Notes: a model not told the origin generated them from the sequence alone. A DNA stretch of 64,000 nt from Mycogone perniciosa (GCA_025331125.1 JAOALB010000038.1:1-64000), one strand, 5' to 3'. Shown: positions 10,890 to 25,300, numbered from the stretch's first letter. Numbers and translations: made by a program.

Positions 10890-13751
10890 GGGTTGTTTAA
10901 AGTCGGCAATCGCCGGCAAGGGAGATTTCTCCTAGTGTATTACTATTGCTTACTCTTAGCGGTATACTGTTTATTTCAGTAGTAACCACTAATACGCTCT
11001 TTAATATATTTCTTCCTCGCTTTTACTATATTATTTTAATTAATTATATACTTTACAGTTATTTAATGCTTATACTAATTGCATGCTGGCTCTTTTAAGC
11101 TATAAATAAAAATAATAACTAGGTAAATATACTATTTTTTCTTTATATATTTACAAGTTAATGCAATTAAATAGCAGCTTAATGTAAAAAGGCATTACGC
11201 CTTTAATTTAACTTACTAAAGGAGGAGGATTTAGTTTATATTAAGGAGGCGGCTGCTTTAAGTAGCTGTAATAATAACGCTTTTCGCGCGCAGGCATATA
11301 AAGGGTAGAAAGCTTTAAGTAATTAGTTATTATAATAATAAGGTGCGCCTTTTATAATAAATAGCTTTTAAGCTAGAATTAAACGGTTTCCTATACTCTT
11401 ATATATTCTATTCTAGTAACTGTATATCTGCTAAGTTTAATAGTACTTTAAAGTACTTAAAGCGCTATTAAGGAAAGGCTTTAATAAGCCTATTAATAAG
11501 TATAAAGTTAATAAAGAGATAAAAGACTAAAAATAATCCTTTTTAATATTCCTGCTAAAGCTATATATTTTATACATTAATATAATGCAGGTAAATGTTA
11601 ATTTATATATTTTCCTTAATTATAAAATATATAGTTAACTAATTATTACAGTTAATATTTTAATTAACGCTAAAGTTAAATTTTATCTTTTAAAAAAAGT
11701 AATATAAATTTATTGCCTTTTTTACTATTTAAGTAAAGGTAAATAACTCTGCTTTAATTATAAATATATTAACTATACTTTAATATATAGTATTTTATAG
11801 GATAAAGCTTAAAAAGAATATAATAAAATACCTTTAAAATAATTTCCAGGTATTTATATTATTAGTAAAAAAAGTATTACTTAAAGCAGTTAAAATTTAT
11901 ATTTTACCTCGCCTTTTATATTAAAGAGCTAAAAAGCGCTATATATATAGATAGTAAATTAGCTGGTTAACTGCTTTAAAGTACTTTTTATTAAGGTTAG
12001 TTAAAAACTGCAATAAAGCTAAAGCACTATATACTATATCTAGCCTTATTATAATAGCTATATAAAGCGCAGATTTTACCTTTTTTTAATATACTTTAAT
12101 AATTGCTTTTATAATTTATATTATAGCTTTTTTCAACTTTATAACTAGTATTAAAATTACAGGAAATTATATTTTATTATTAAACTTAAATTATTTTATA
12201 ACTTTTTTAAAATAAGTTTTATAGGAAACGTATATTTTATACTTTTTATAGTTTTAGGTAATTTTAATATTTAAAAACTATTATATATCCCCTTTACTAT
12301 AAAGCTTATACTTTACTTTAAAAGCCTGCAATAGCTTAATATAAAAAGCTTTATTATTATAATAATATATAATTAAAATATTATTTATATAAAATATAAT
12401 AAAAATCTTTTAAGCTTAGTTATAAAAGAGGTAAGGCTTTTTAAAGCTTAAAATTAACCTTTATTTCTTTAAGGTTAAAGATAATTTATTAAACTATAGT
12501 TTTAGCGAATCCTTTAGCCTATATAAAGCTTTAGTAAGCTTTAAATAGATATTTAATAGCTTAAAACCTTTAAAAAGCTTATATATAACTGGTTTTGAAT
12601 TTTTATCCTTTAAAGCGTTAAAAAAAGTATTCTTAATATTATGCTGCTTTAACTTAAAGTTAAATCTTACTGTTAAAGTAATAAGTATATAGAAAGAATA
12701 CACTATTAATATAGTTATATATATATTCTCTATTATAAAGTATTTTTATAAATCCCTTTAAACTATAAATTAAGCTTTGCAGCGTTTTAGATTTCCGTTT
12801 TAGTTAAACTTATATATAAAAACCTAATATATAGGTAATAGCTTTATTTTCGCCTTTAAATATAGTATCTTTTATTAGGTTCCTTTCGCGCGTAAAGAGT
12901 TAATTTTATTATACGCAGCTTATTTAAACCTAGCTTTAAGTAAATGTTTTATAAACTGCTTTTAGTCTTTTAGCGGTTTCGCTAAATCCTCCCAGTAAAC
13001 AGTTTATTTATTAAAAGCAATAGTTTTTTAAAGGGAAGCTTTTTAGTCTATTACTGTATTAAAAACAGTAAATGCTATTATTATACTTTTTAGTTTATTG
13101 TTTATTAGTTTTTATTAATTAAGTAGCAGTTAATATAGTATTAGATTAAAGAGTTTTATAATTATTAAATATATGCTAGGCTTATTATCTTTTAAAGCAG
13201 TGCTTAAAGTGCGCATTTTAATTTTATATACTAGGAAATACTTATTAACCTTTTTTACAGGTTATTTCCTTTAAAGTTTTATACTCCTGTAAATATTAGC
13301 TACTACTTTATTATTTAAGGAATTACTAGCTGGCTTTTCCTTTAAGATTTACTCTTTTAATATAAAAGTAGGTAAGTCTTTTATATATTAGTTTGCCTTT
13401 AACTATAGCAGTTTATCCTCTTTTATTAAATAGTGTACCTTTAATATATAAAGCTGTTCTTCTGCTAACTCTCTTTCTTTAAAAAGGGGTAAGTTACTCT
13501 TAAAAGTATTGCTTAAAATTCTTATTAACGCGCTAGTTTTATTTATAAAGATTAACCGTTTTAAAATAGCCTTTAATATTTAAAAACTAAAAGGTCTTTT
13601 TAGGTATACTAGTAGTTTACTTAAAGTATTTATTAAGCTAATTTTAATATTTTATATAATTCCTACCCTTAAAAGTATATTTTCTTTTTCTATATTACCT
13701 ATAAAGGTATCTTTTACTGCGGGAATATATATTAAAAAGAGTTTAAATTCT

Positions 13752-13804
13752 AGTTTATTTTTTTTAACTTTATTAAATAGTTTATTTTTTTAACTTTATT
13801 AAAT
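13752..13804. repeat. 27/26-bp tandem duplication inside copia C
   Basis: Two adjacent copies (13752-13778 and 13779-13804) of AGTTTAT, a T run, then AACTTTATTAAAT, differing by one T in the run. Probably replication slippage after insertion. Confidence 0.8.
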
Positions 13805-16705
13805 AGTTTATTTAATTTAACTATAAATAGTTTATCTGCGCTTTTTTTTTACTATTAAAAAAGCTAGTTTTATTAAACTATATATTCTTTATAATAATTA
13901 CTTTTATTAAGTAAAGTAATTAAATGCAATATATATTATTTGCAGTATATTTAATAAAATATTTAATTAAGCCCTTAAGCTTTATTTTAAATTCTCTTTT
14001 ATTCCAGCCAGCTTTATAGTCTTTATTAAGTATATAAGCGCGGCAGCTATATATATAAAGTCTGCTTTAATCTAGCTATAAGTCTGTAGACAGCTTTTTT
14101 ATTAAAAGGGGCGCAAAATCGCAAAACTATTACTTTAATTTTTTAATAGGTAATATTATATTAAAGCTATATATAAGATTTATATTAATAATATACGCTA
14201 CAGCTTTTATACTTTTAGGCTATAAATTGGTTAAAAGGCTTACAGCTTTAAATATTTTTATTAATTTATTTATAATTTCCTAACCTGCGCACTTTAAGGC
14301 GCTATTTAGTTTATATATACAGGAAAGGGCAAGCTTTAAAATAATTCCTTTTGTATTTACCTAGATTTAAAAGTGTATTAAGCCTTTAACTGCAATTATA
14401 ACTTTTTTATTATTTTACTTAAAAAAATATACTAAAATATTATATTGCGTTTTTATTATATTTATAAAGTTAAAGAGAGTATTAAAAACAGTATTTTATT
14501 TTTTATTTAATAAAAGGCATATATATAACTATAAAGTATATTCTTTTTTAAGTATTAAAAGTTAGTTATTTTTATTATAATTATAAAGATAGTTTTAAAG
14601 ATTTTAATGCACTTTAAAAAACAGTCTTAATATTTATTTTTTAAATATTCTGCGAGAAATAACTTATTTTATATATATAAAAGTATAAGCTTTGCACTTT
14701 ATTTGCGTAGTTCCTTTAATATATATATTCCTTGTATTCTTTACTAGTGCTTTAAGCGCTTTTAGGCCTAGATGTTTTAATTATAGGTGCTAGAGCTTCT
14801 TTAAGTCGTTGCGTAATGTTAGTAGGTTATATATCAGTCTTCTCTTTCTTCTTAACCTTATATAGATATAGTAGTCTGCGCTAGGAAAAAGGAATAAAGC
14901 AGTTATACTACTTAGGATAGTACACTTAAAGATAAGGTTAATATAAAGTAATAGGGGTTTATATTAAAGAAATAAAAGATTATATTTATATTTTATTTTC
15001 CTTATAATAGTATTTAAATTTGCTATATTAGTGTAAAGTATATTATTGTACCCTATAAGCTATATTCCTGCTTTTTAAAGTTTTAATAAAGAGATAATAT
15101 TAATGTAAAATCCTTTAACTACAGCTATATCTATAAGCTTTACTAAGCGCGCTGCCTTTTAGTATAGATTATAGAGAGTATCCTTTAATAAGCAGCGTCC
15201 TTTTCCGGCTATAGGATACCTAGCTCCTTTTACTTTAATATAGTTATTTTCTATATTTAGAATAAAAGAGCTGGGAATAAAGTAATTCCTGCTATTTACT
15301 AGATAAATAGCATTATAGGTGTCAAAGAGAGTGCTTTAAGAGAGGCGGTAAGGTATATTCTATGCGTCAGTATATATTAATATATTTATCGTATATACTA
15401 TAAAGCTTACATCTTTTTTATTAATTAAGTTTAAGGAGATTAAGGCAGCTATAATAGTTAAAGCTATACCTTTTTAAGTTAAGGCTATAAAGTTAATACC
15501 CTTTTTACTAAGCTTATTGCGGAGTGTATGCCATTTATTTTCTTAAAGGCAAGCATAAATTTCTGCAGTTTATTACAGGTTAAAGACATATTTCCCTTTT
15601 TTATTAGGTTTTCCTTTAAATATAGCTAATAGTATACTATAGTCCTTTAAAGGCCAATTATACCTTTCCTGTCTATATAGGCATTCTTTCCTAATAAAAG
15701 CTTTTAAATATATAGTATTATTTACTATAGCTTTATTTAAGCGGTTACTAAGCATTATATAAAGTCTATAAATATAATTTTCTATATTCTATATACTATT
15801 TAAAAAAAGTCAATTAAGTGAATTAAAGGAAAAGATTTTAATAGTTTTACTGCTTTTAATTTAACTGTCTATATAGTATAAGTAATGTAAAGTAAAGTTT
15901 AGGGTATAGTATACTCCGATAGCTTTTAAAAAAGCCTTTTAGGCAGCTGTTCCTATAACTTTAAGGAACTTATACTTTACTGTATTTATATAAATGCGCG
16001 CCTAGTTTATATACTATACTTTTAGCTTTAAGTTCCTACACTCTGTATCGCGTAGGATGCATTTATATAAAATCTGCACTTTTTCGCATATTATATCCTT
16101 GCGAGGAGCTAATTATTCTTTAAGCTTCTTTATAATTTAACGAATAGTAAACTTAGCGTTTAAGTTTTTATTGTTTTCGTTGGCTGCTTTAGTAGCAGTA
16201 GAGGCTAGGGCTATAGCTTAGGTCGCAGCTTTAAAGTCTATAAGGATTAAAGTATAGATGCCAGTATTAACTGTCTTTTATATTTACTTAAAGATCGCTG
16301 CCTTAGCCTTCCTCTTCTCAGTATATAAGGCGATAGTGTATTAGTGCTTATAAAGTAGACCGTTATAATAAATAAAGATATTTATTAAAGTAGCTTTTTT
16401 TCCGAATACTTTTAAGGCGGTTTCTTTTGCTTTAGTTAAAGTAGGTAGCTTTAAAGCAGGGAAATAGTCGTTATTTTAATTAAGGAGATTAAAATTAACT
16501 TTATTCTAAATCCTTGCAGTAATTGTATAGTTATTTAGAATAGTAATTTATTTAATCTACTATACTATTAAATCCAGCTTTATAAAGGTAATATCTCCTA
16601 TATTATCTATTATAGAAGGTGGCTTTAAGAGCTTAAAGGTAAAGGGAAAAAGTAAAGGTAAAGATATAATATTAAGGGAAATTTCTAGTAACTTTAATAG
16701 TTATT

Positions 16706-16720
16706 ACCTGGGCTTATAAC
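16706..16720 (-). other. Copia C primer-binding site (half initiator-Met tRNA)
   Basis: The bases immediately inside the 5' LTR read CCTGGGCTTATAAC on the plus strand, so the sense strand is GTTATAAGCCCAGG. Fungal initiator tRNA-Met has CUGGGCUCAUAACC around its anticodon. The complement, GGTTATGAGCCCAG, matches except for one G to A change of RIP type. Drosophila copia and yeast Ty5 prime from such half tRNAs. Confidence 0.75.
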
Positions 16721-16994
16721 TATTGCGGAGCGCAGTATAGCTATATAGAGTATAGAGAGAAATGGGAATAAAGCTTAATTCTAGTAATAAATATACTGTA
16801 ATGGCCTCGCTATATATATATATAGCTAATATAAAGGAAAACGTAGAATGTATATATTATAAGCGCCTATATAGTCTAATATATCGCTTACGCGATATAT
16901 ATATCAGCTGGTATCTGCTATATAAGCAGATAAAAGCTCCTTAGCGCTAATAAGCGCTAATAAGTGGTAGGTCCTTAGCCTACCTAACCTAACA
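16721..16994 (-). repeat. Copia C 5' LTR
   Basis: A 274-bp LTR from TATTGCGG to CCTAACA, the partner of 9850-10123. The start differs from TGTCGCGG by transitions only. Confidence 0.95.
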
Positions 16995-16999
16995 ATATT

Positions 17000-19129
17000 T
17001 TATAGGCTTTATTAATTATTCTATTAATTAATATCTTTAAGTTTAGGATTAAAGTATTAGTTATTATAGCGAGGAGGTTTTTATTATTTATATTTCCTGT
17101 AATATTAATATAGGTATAAAGGTTAAAGCGGCTTTTTAAAAGTAAAGTTCTCTTTTTTTCTTTTAATTGGCTATTATTTTAGTTTAACTTTACTGGGATA
17201 TTTTAAAATCTTTTACTTAATGCATTAAGCTTTACTGCTTTTAACCTACGCCAATAAATAATCTAGAAATTATATTAAAATAAGAATTTAAACTAATAGA
17301 TTTATCTTTAATTTAATGCTTTAATAGTTATAAAGTATTTTAAGTTTTTATAGTCTATAATAATCTTAAATTTATTTTTTATACTTTAAAGCTTAAAGCG
17401 CTATTTTTCTAATAATTTAATAATAGTTAATAGTTTTTTATTATAAATTTTATAATTGCATTTAATAGGTAAATGCTTTAATAAGAAATATATTATTAGT
17501 TGCAGGATATTATTTTTATTATACTGGGAGAGAATATTACTGGATATTTAATTTAAGGTATTTATTTCTAGGACTATTTTTTTATTATAGTTGAAAAAGG
17601 CGAGGATTAAAGCGGTTATAAATTAAGTTTTAAGGCAATTGAATACTGCAGTATAGAGTTCCGTTTAATTTTATAGTATATCTTTTTTTAAAAGGCTGTT
17701 TAAGGGTTTATAGATATTAGAGAAGTCTTTAATAAACTGCTAATAGAAATTCGCAAAGCTTAAGAAATATTAAAGTTCGCGGAGGTTTAAGGGTCTCTTT
17801 TAACTTATAATCACAGCTACTTTCTCAGGGTTTATTTTAATGCTATTGCTTATAATAATTAAACTAAAATACTTTATTTTTATTGTTTTAAATTTGCATT
17901 TTTTAATATTAACTTAGAGACCTGCATTAATTAATTTATTTATAACTTCCTGTATATATTATTAATATTCCTTTCGCATAGCTAAATAGATTAAGATATT
18001 ATTAAAGTAAACTATATAAGTTTTATTAAATGAATTATATAAAGTATAGTTAATATAGTATTAGAAAGAGGTTAAGGCGTTATAAAGGTTAAAAGGTATA
18101 ATAAAAGTTTCGAATAGCCTAAACTAGGTTATAAAAGCTATCTTTTATTTATATCCCTTTATAATTTTCAATTTATTAAAAGCAGCTATTATATCTAGTT
18201 TAGTATAAAATCTAGCATTATATAAAGCATTTAATATTTCCTGGATTGGCAGCAATAGGTAGTAATTCATTATAGTAATATTATTAAGGCTTTAATAGTT
18301 TTAATAAATATAAACGCCTCCTTTAAGTTTTGCAGTAAAGAGTAAAGGGGCAGTATATTTTACTTTAGATTCCCTAATAAATCCTTTAACTAGGTTTTTA
18401 TCTAGCTATTTTTTTATAACTTAAAGTTTACTTAATAGTATTAAGCGGTTTTTTTAATATAATAATTCCTTCTTAAATAAAAGCTTAATTTTATAGTCTT
18501 ATAATCTCTTAAAGGGAAGTTTATTTATTAATTATAAAAGGAAGCTGATAATTTTATTTTATAGCTAATTAAAAAGTTTTTTTTAAATATTACTTTTTAT
18601 TAATTTTGGCTTTACTTTTATAAACTTATTAATATTAGACTTTAATATCCTTTAAAGGTACTTTCCGCTATAGCAGTGCGCAAAGAATTTATAAAAAGTT
18701 TAGGGGAATAGTGCTTATACTGCTATAAAGCTGCCTTATCTTTATAATATATTTATAAAGGTATCTTTATTAAACTCTAGTAGTTAATATACTTTATATT
18801 CCTACTTTTATATATTTTCTATTAAGTCTATTTAGCTTAATTATATATACTAGGCAGATAAATCTTTATAGAATTAGATAAACGATATTATAGTGGATAT
18901 TTAGATATTTATTAGGTTAGGTCGCTTATATAGCGCTACTGCTATAAGCTTATCGGGTATTAATATATTTAGCTTAAAGAGTTACATTAAGTTGCATTAA
19001 TGTAAATATTAATAGCTACTAGCAATAAATATTATTAAAACTAGTATTAAAGGCTTATTTAATATTATTTATACTTTAATCTTTAATCCCTTACAGTTAT
19101 TAAGTTAATAAATGTAATAGTAATTTTAC
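17000..19129 (-). pseudogene. Gypsy B pol, middle part: RT and RNase H
   Basis: The minus translation at about 18.29-18.40 kb reads PLLFTAKLKGGVYIYQNY then SLNNITI, the start of gypsy RT (R-C-DYR-LN--T). At about 17.96-18.06 kb it reads YIVYFNNILIYL, where the active-site YLDD has become YFNN (both Asp to Asn, by G to A). RNase H should lie at about 17.0-17.6 kb. The segment begins just after copia C (TSD ATATT 16995-16999) and ends at 19129, where gypsy D is inserted (target TTTAC). Confidence 0.8.
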
Positions 19130-19301
19130 TATTATGGCATAGGAAGGCAGGTTAAGGCAAATATTATTGTTATGCTGTGGAGAGCAAGGAAGCCCTAAGG
19201 CTCTATGGAAAGCTATAGCTAGGAACGCGTTAAGGCCTGGTCATGTAACTAAAGCTTATATTACAGGGCATTAATATTGCGTTACAGTCAATACTATAAT
19301 A
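19130..19301 (-). repeat. Gypsy D 3' LTR
   Basis: 172 bp from TATTATGG to ACTATAATA, paired with 25668-25839. The adjoining ATACCCCCCC (19302-19311) is the complement of the polypurine tract. Confidence 0.95.
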
Positions 19302-22300
19302 ATACCCCCCCTTTTATCTCGCTATTTAGCTGCAAATAGCTATATTACTTGTATAAATCGAAATTCCAGGTAATTTATCTTAACATTTCTAATATAAAGG
19401 TAAATGGGGCGAATTATATAGTTTTTAATGTCAGTAATATATAGTTTAGTTATAGGCTTTAGCGTAGTGTAGTCTTTAATTAACGCTCTGCAGGCATTAG
19501 TTTTTTTCTAGCTATTTCCTTTTTTTCTTCTTTTATAATTCCTTTTAATGCCTATCGCGGTAAGCCTAGGTTTTTTAGGTTTTTTATATAAAAGTCTTAT
19601 ATTACCCTCTTTTAGCCTTATAGGTCTTTAACTGGTTGCTATATAGTAATGTAGTATTTTTATTTAATAAGGTAATAGAAACTATTATTATTATAATAAT
19701 CTAAAAGCACTTTAAACTCCTACTTCTCTTATACTTTATCTATATTATCTTCCCTTTTTAATACCTTGCCTTAAATATTCTTTAATTTAGCTTTATTAAT
19801 TATTTTTTGCCTAAAGTGCAGAAAAGTAGCTGTTTTAGGTTATAAGAGAGAGTTATATAGGATTAGGAAGATCTTTATACTTTCCGGCAAGCCAATAGCG
19901 CAAGCTTATAAGTATACCTTTTTTATTATATAAAGTCCCGCTTATTTATTATCTAGCTTCTTTATTAGCTAGTTAATCTTTATATTTTATATATTAATAA
20001 AGATTTCCTGCCTAATAGTATAGACTAGTAACGCCTCTTTTTATATATTTGCATTTTCTTTATATCTTTTTTTAAGGCTTTAGCGAGGGCCTTTAATTAT
20101 ATAATAATGCATTTAAATCAATCAGTAATAGTATTAACATAAAAGAACTCTTTTTTCTTTATTGCAGAAAGGTTTAGCGGGCAAGGCTATAAAGGCTTTA
20201 TCTTTAAGCGAGGGTTAAGATTATAGTTAGCGAAAAACAGTAATACACTAGTAATTTCAGATATTATATTATTTACAGCAAATTCAGCTAATAAGAGCTA
20301 ATAGACCTAGTTATTTTAATAGAAGTTAATAAAAGCTTACAGGTATTATTTTACGCTTATATTAATTCTTTTAATTTAGCTATTAGTTTTAATATTAAAG
20401 GCTAATAACTATTTTAATATAACTTTTAATTGCTTTAAAAGTTATTCTTAAAATTCTAATATAAATTATATACTATAGTTTAATATAATATTATTGGGTA
20501 TACTATAAAGGCAGTAAATCCTATTAATAAATATATTAATTAGCTTTTTTATTAATAGTAAAGTAATAGGTATAAAGTAATATATTTTAATAAAGTAGTA
20601 GACTATTACTAGTAAATACTTATAAATAATATTATAGCGGCAGGATTTAGGCAGTAGTATAATATAATTAATAAAGATATTTAACTATATATAGAATAGG
20701 ACTAGCAGTAGTTAAAGGAAACCTTATAGTAAAGATTATAAAGCTTTTATTTTAATATATAGTTTATAGGCTTATATAAATACTTTAATATCTTTTAAAA
20801 TTTATAGCTACTAGTATATTTAGCTAATAAATTTTAAGGTTTTAAACCTGCCTGGGTATCTAGCTAGACTACTAAAGTGGTTTTTAAATAGGATTTATAT
20901 ATAAAGCTTATTATCGGGGGGAATAAACAGCTGCTTTTAGTAATAGATTTTGCTATTTATTACTCGGCAGTTATTTATTATAATCTAGAGTTCCCTGTAA
21001 AGCTATTTTAGCTATTAGCGGACATTAGGGTTTTAAAGCGCAGTTACTATTTCTCTCGCTATAGTATTTTATTTATATACTGCTGTAATTAGGTTATTAA
21101 TTAGTCTATTTTCTGCAGGTATTATTATAGCTATAAAGGCAGCCTTTATAGATATTTCTATATTTAATAAGATTTCTTTTTAAAATATTGCCTAAGCTTT
21201 AAGGCTAAAAGAATTTTATAGGAGGATAGTATATTGCCTGTTTTTAATTTAGTTATTAAAGGGATTTAATTTTGCAGGCCTATCTTCTACTTTTCTATTT
21301 AAGGCATTAGGCTTTATAGCTTTAAAGCTAGGTTAATAGATAATATAGAAGTTAAAGCCAGAAAGGAATCTAAACTATTAGACTTATTGCTAATTTAAGG
21401 CTTTAGTTAAGGTAAAGTATTTAAGGTTTTTATAGTCTATAATAACATTAAACTCTTATAAGCTTTATAATTTTAGGCGCTATTTCTTTATTACTTTAAT
21501 AATAGCTAGGGATTTTTTATTGTAAATCTTATAGTTATATTCTTAAGCGTTATACTTTATAGAAAAGAATATAATAAAGTATAAAATACTTTCTTTATTA
21601 TACTATAACAGGATATTACTTAATACTTAATTAAAGGCATCTATTTTAAAGACTATTTACTTATTATAGTTAAAGAGGGCTAAAATTAAAGTTAATTTAA
21701 AAGTGCATTTAATTAAATTAAAGGCTTTCTGCTATTTTTCTCTTTAAATATATAATTAGTCTTTTTTTAAAAGTTTATTTATTAGTGCGGCTATTTTAAA
21801 GTATCTTTAAATAAAACAGCAATAAAAGTTTATAAAGCTGAGGAACTTTTATAGGTCTTTTGCTCTTTTAAATAGTTGCCAGTTTAATATAGCTTTAACT
21901 TTTTTAGAATCTATTTTTAGTCCCTTTAAAGTAATAATTAAGCCGAGGTATTTTATTTTTATTATTTTAAACTTATATTTAGTAATATTAATTTAAAGGC
22001 CAGTAGCTTAAAGTCAGGCTACTACTTTACAGATATATTTTTAGTATTCCTTTTAGCTTAAAAAGTATATAAAAATATTATTAAAGTATACTATATAGGT
22101 ATAGTTAAAGAGGTTATAACGAGTATAGTTAATATAGTGTTAAAATATAGCAGGTATATTATAAAGGCTAAAAGGTATAACTAATATCTTAAAAAGGCTA
22201 AGCTTTATAATAAACGCTATTTTCTATATATCTCCTTTAGCGATATAAAGGTTATTAAACGCAGCAATAATATTAAGTTTTATATATACCCTTATATAGC

Positions 22301-25300
22301 TTAAAGTATTAAGGGTTTCCTAGATTAATAGTAATAGGTATTAGTTTTTAATAGTAATATTATTTAACCCTTAGTAATTTTAATAGATATAGACGCCGCC
22401 TCCTGGTTTTGCAGCTAAAAGGAAAATAATAGCGCATTATACTTACAATTTGCAGATAAATCCTTTTACTAAATTATTATCTAACTATTTTTTTATTACC
22501 CGCAATTTATTAAATAAAAATAGCTTATTCTTTTAATATAAAGGGTCTTTTCCCAGCAATATCTTAATCTTATAGTCCTAGGCCTATTATAAAGGAAGCT
22601 TATTTACTGTTTTTAGTAGGAAAGTATTGTATAGGTTATATAGCCAGGATAGCAGTTTCTTTAAAATATTTAGTTTACTAAGCTTAGGTTTTCTTACTAT
22701 AAATTTCTTTATATTAGCGGCTATAACTTTTCTTAATTATATTAAAAAGTAGCATTTATTAATAAAGTTATATATTTCTTTCAGTAATACTATTTTTACT
22801 TTAATATAGTCTCTTTATCTTATAAGTATTTATTAGAAAAACTTATCTAAAAGCTTTAACAGGCTAATAAACGCTAGTTCTTTAGTTTTAATAGCTTAGT
22901 TAATCTTTTTTTAAATTACTTTTATTGCGCGGATATATAGTTAACAATAAAAGGTAATAAAGTTTATAGCTGCTACTATCTATATATCCGCTATATCTAA
23001 ATATACTTCCTAATCTTAAAGTTTAATTTAGTTTTATAGAAATAATATACTAAAAGGTAATAGTAGTAGCTTTAATAAAGGTTTTCCTTTTTATTATTAA
23101 CTGTAACTTATAAAGGCAGACAGCAGCTTTACGCGTATTTAGTTCAGGATTATCTATACCTATATTACCTTATTATTAATTCTACTGCACCTATAGGTTA
23201 TATAGTAATTTCAGTTTAATATTAAGGTTTATAGAATATACAGTTTATAATCTCCCTCATCAATTGAATTATAGTCTTCCTCTTTTTAAATATTTTTAAC
23301 TAATAGTTACTAATATAATATAGTTCTTTATTTAATTAAATTAGGCTCTGCTTTATTTAAGGCGTCTTTAACTATTAGTTGCCAGTAATACATATTCCCT
23401 ATATTAGCTTTAATAAAGTTATTTTTTATTTTAACTGCTATTAAGATTTATATAAGGCTAGCTGTATTTTTTAAAAGGCAATAGTTATAATAGTAACAGA
23501 ATCTAAAAGTAATAGTTAATTCTTCCTAGTTAATATTAAAGTTATATTTTTTCAGTTATAAAAGGCTAAAGATAATAGGTATATTATTAGGGATACTTAT
23601 AATAAAAAAGAGGCAAAGTTCTTTATAGGGGCTAATTATAGTTTATATAATAAAGAAGTTTAAAATTTTATTAGCTATACTTTTATTAATAAAAAGGAGG
23701 TTTCTAGTAAATAGCAGTTATTAAATAATAATACTAAATCGCTTAATAAAAGCGCAGCTAGTAAAAGCCTAAGGTATATAGCCGCTATCTATTAAAGCTT
23801 TTATATTAATATAAACATTATATATCAAGGACAGTATAGTTTATACTAAAAGGGATTTACTGTCTATTAATTTAAATTTAAAGGGCTGTTAACTAAAAAG
23901 GCAGCAGTAAATTTATTTTAAAATAATAATACTATTTATAGTTAACCTTTACTTATAACTTTTAATAAAAGTTAATCTTTTCTTTAATTTATAAATTAAG
24001 TCTAGGTTTTTAATAGGTATAGCTAACTAAACTAAAGTAAATTAAAAGTTAATAAAGCAGCGCTACTATTATTATCTTTATTAATATTTAAGGAAGGTAT
24101 ATTATTTAAAGCTTAGATTTATAGGTTAACTAGGTATTGCAGGTAATATTAATATACTACTAGGGTTTAATTATTATACTTTACTAAGCTATTCTACTGC
24201 TAGCCTTAAAGTACTGCTAAGTTAAAGCGTAGCTAGTATAGCTAGATTTAGTAATTTTAGTTTTATACCTAGTATAGATTTCTTTAATATATATCAGCCT
24301 GCTTTTTCTTATTATATTTATTGAAGCTATAACCTATTCTTTTACAGTAAAAGTATAGTCTTTTAGTAATATATTTCTTATAAAAGACTTAAAGGCAAGG
24401 TAGTATAATATATATAGTATCTAGCTGCATTAGGTTACTGGTCAGTGCTAGGGCGGCGGCTTAGTTATTCGCTTAGTTGTTTATTTAGTTATTTTGCTAG
24501 CGTTAATAATATTACTGCTATTATTAATAGCTTTATTACGCTAGCCTATTTAAGTGGCATAGAGGGCATTATAGTAGGCGCCTTCTTAAAGCCTATTATA
24601 AATAGTTTAATAAAGTTAGCATTATTTAATAAAGTCAGACTTATTTAGCTTAATTACTTAAGTCTTTATAGCATTAGTAAATTCCTAAAAGACCTTTATC
24701 TTTAAGGCCTCTACTATCTGCTTAGCAGTTTTACTATATTTACTGCCTAGTATAAACAACTTTACTATAAAGTTTTAAAAAGGCTTATTTAATATATATA
24801 AGTTATTGAAAGACTGTAATGCCTTTTAGAATAGGTCGATTATTTTATATTACTTATTAAAATTAATAAAGAGTATTACACTAATCTTTTAATACTACTA
24901 GGTAAAGTTATTAAAATTCTTGATAATAATATTAAAGTTTCTTTATTACAGTTAATATATATCTCCCTTTAAAAGGCCTATAATATATAAAATCTTTTTA
25001 AATTTAATTAAAAAGATTAACTAATTACCTATAAAGGTAATACTAATTTAAAAGCGCTAGTTAATATATTCTTACTAGCGTTTAGTAGTATTTTTCTGTT
25101 TACTATTAAATTACTTAAAGTCTTTAGTTTAATAGCGGCTAGGTAGGTTATTATTTTTAAAGTTTAATAGTAAGGCTGTATTTAAAGCTTTAACCTAAAC
25201 TTTAATTTATACTTTAAAGTTTTAATTTTCAGCTATTTATTTTAAGATTTCCTATTTAAAGGTTTACTTTTATTCTTTTTATTAAGCTAAGCTTTTATTT

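Larger units (their letters stand above)
10936..16720 (-). pseudogene. Copia C gag-pol, RIPed
   Basis: The minus-strand RT at about 12.0-12.9 kb contains KLKQHNIKNTFFNA (for QMDVKNAFLNG), LTKALYRLKDSLKL (for KALYGLKQSPRLW) and FYINNILII, where the catalytic YVDD has become YINN. The region after it (about 11.9-12.1 kb) includes RLNIAYSALALLQFL, the copia RNase H entry (RPDI-YAV--LS-F). Toward the 5' end, a 60-codon open stretch at 15573-15755 lies in the gag-proximal part but is not recognisable by motif. Protease and integrase must lie at about 13-15 kb and were not resolved by eye. Gln-to-stop changes are frequent. Confidence 0.8.
9850..16994 (-). mobile_element. Copia C: Ty1/copia element nested in gypsy B
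   Basis: The 274-bp LTRs at 9850-10123 and 16721-16994 are flanked by a perfect TSD, ATATT (9845-9849 and 16995-16999), for a total of 7145 bp. Coding is on the minus strand. Reverse transcriptase (about 12.0-12.9 kb) is plainly of copia type. The primer-binding site left of the right LTR (GGGCTTATAAC, 16710-16720) reads in sense as GTTATAAGCCC, complementary to the initiator-Met tRNA anticodon region. A C run right of the left LTR (10125-10131) is the complement of the polypurine tract. An unusual GC-rich ORF lies between the end of pol and the 3' LTR. Stops throughout show it is dead. Confidence 0.95.

Noticed and set aside
10607..10909. Gly/Ala-rich minus-strand frame in the GC-rich island
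   Set aside because: It mirrors the plus-strand frame. Composition is low-complexity and no motif is recognisable, so the plus strand with its AT-hook-like motif was preferred, with low confidence.
16762..16944. 60-codon plus-strand frame
   Set aside because: It lies inside the copia C 5' LTR, antisense to the element. The equivalent part of the other LTR is not a conserved frame.
24445..24648. 67-codon plus-strand hydrophobic frame
   Set aside because: It is antisense to the gag region of gypsy D and falls in the segment deleted in F. No independent support.
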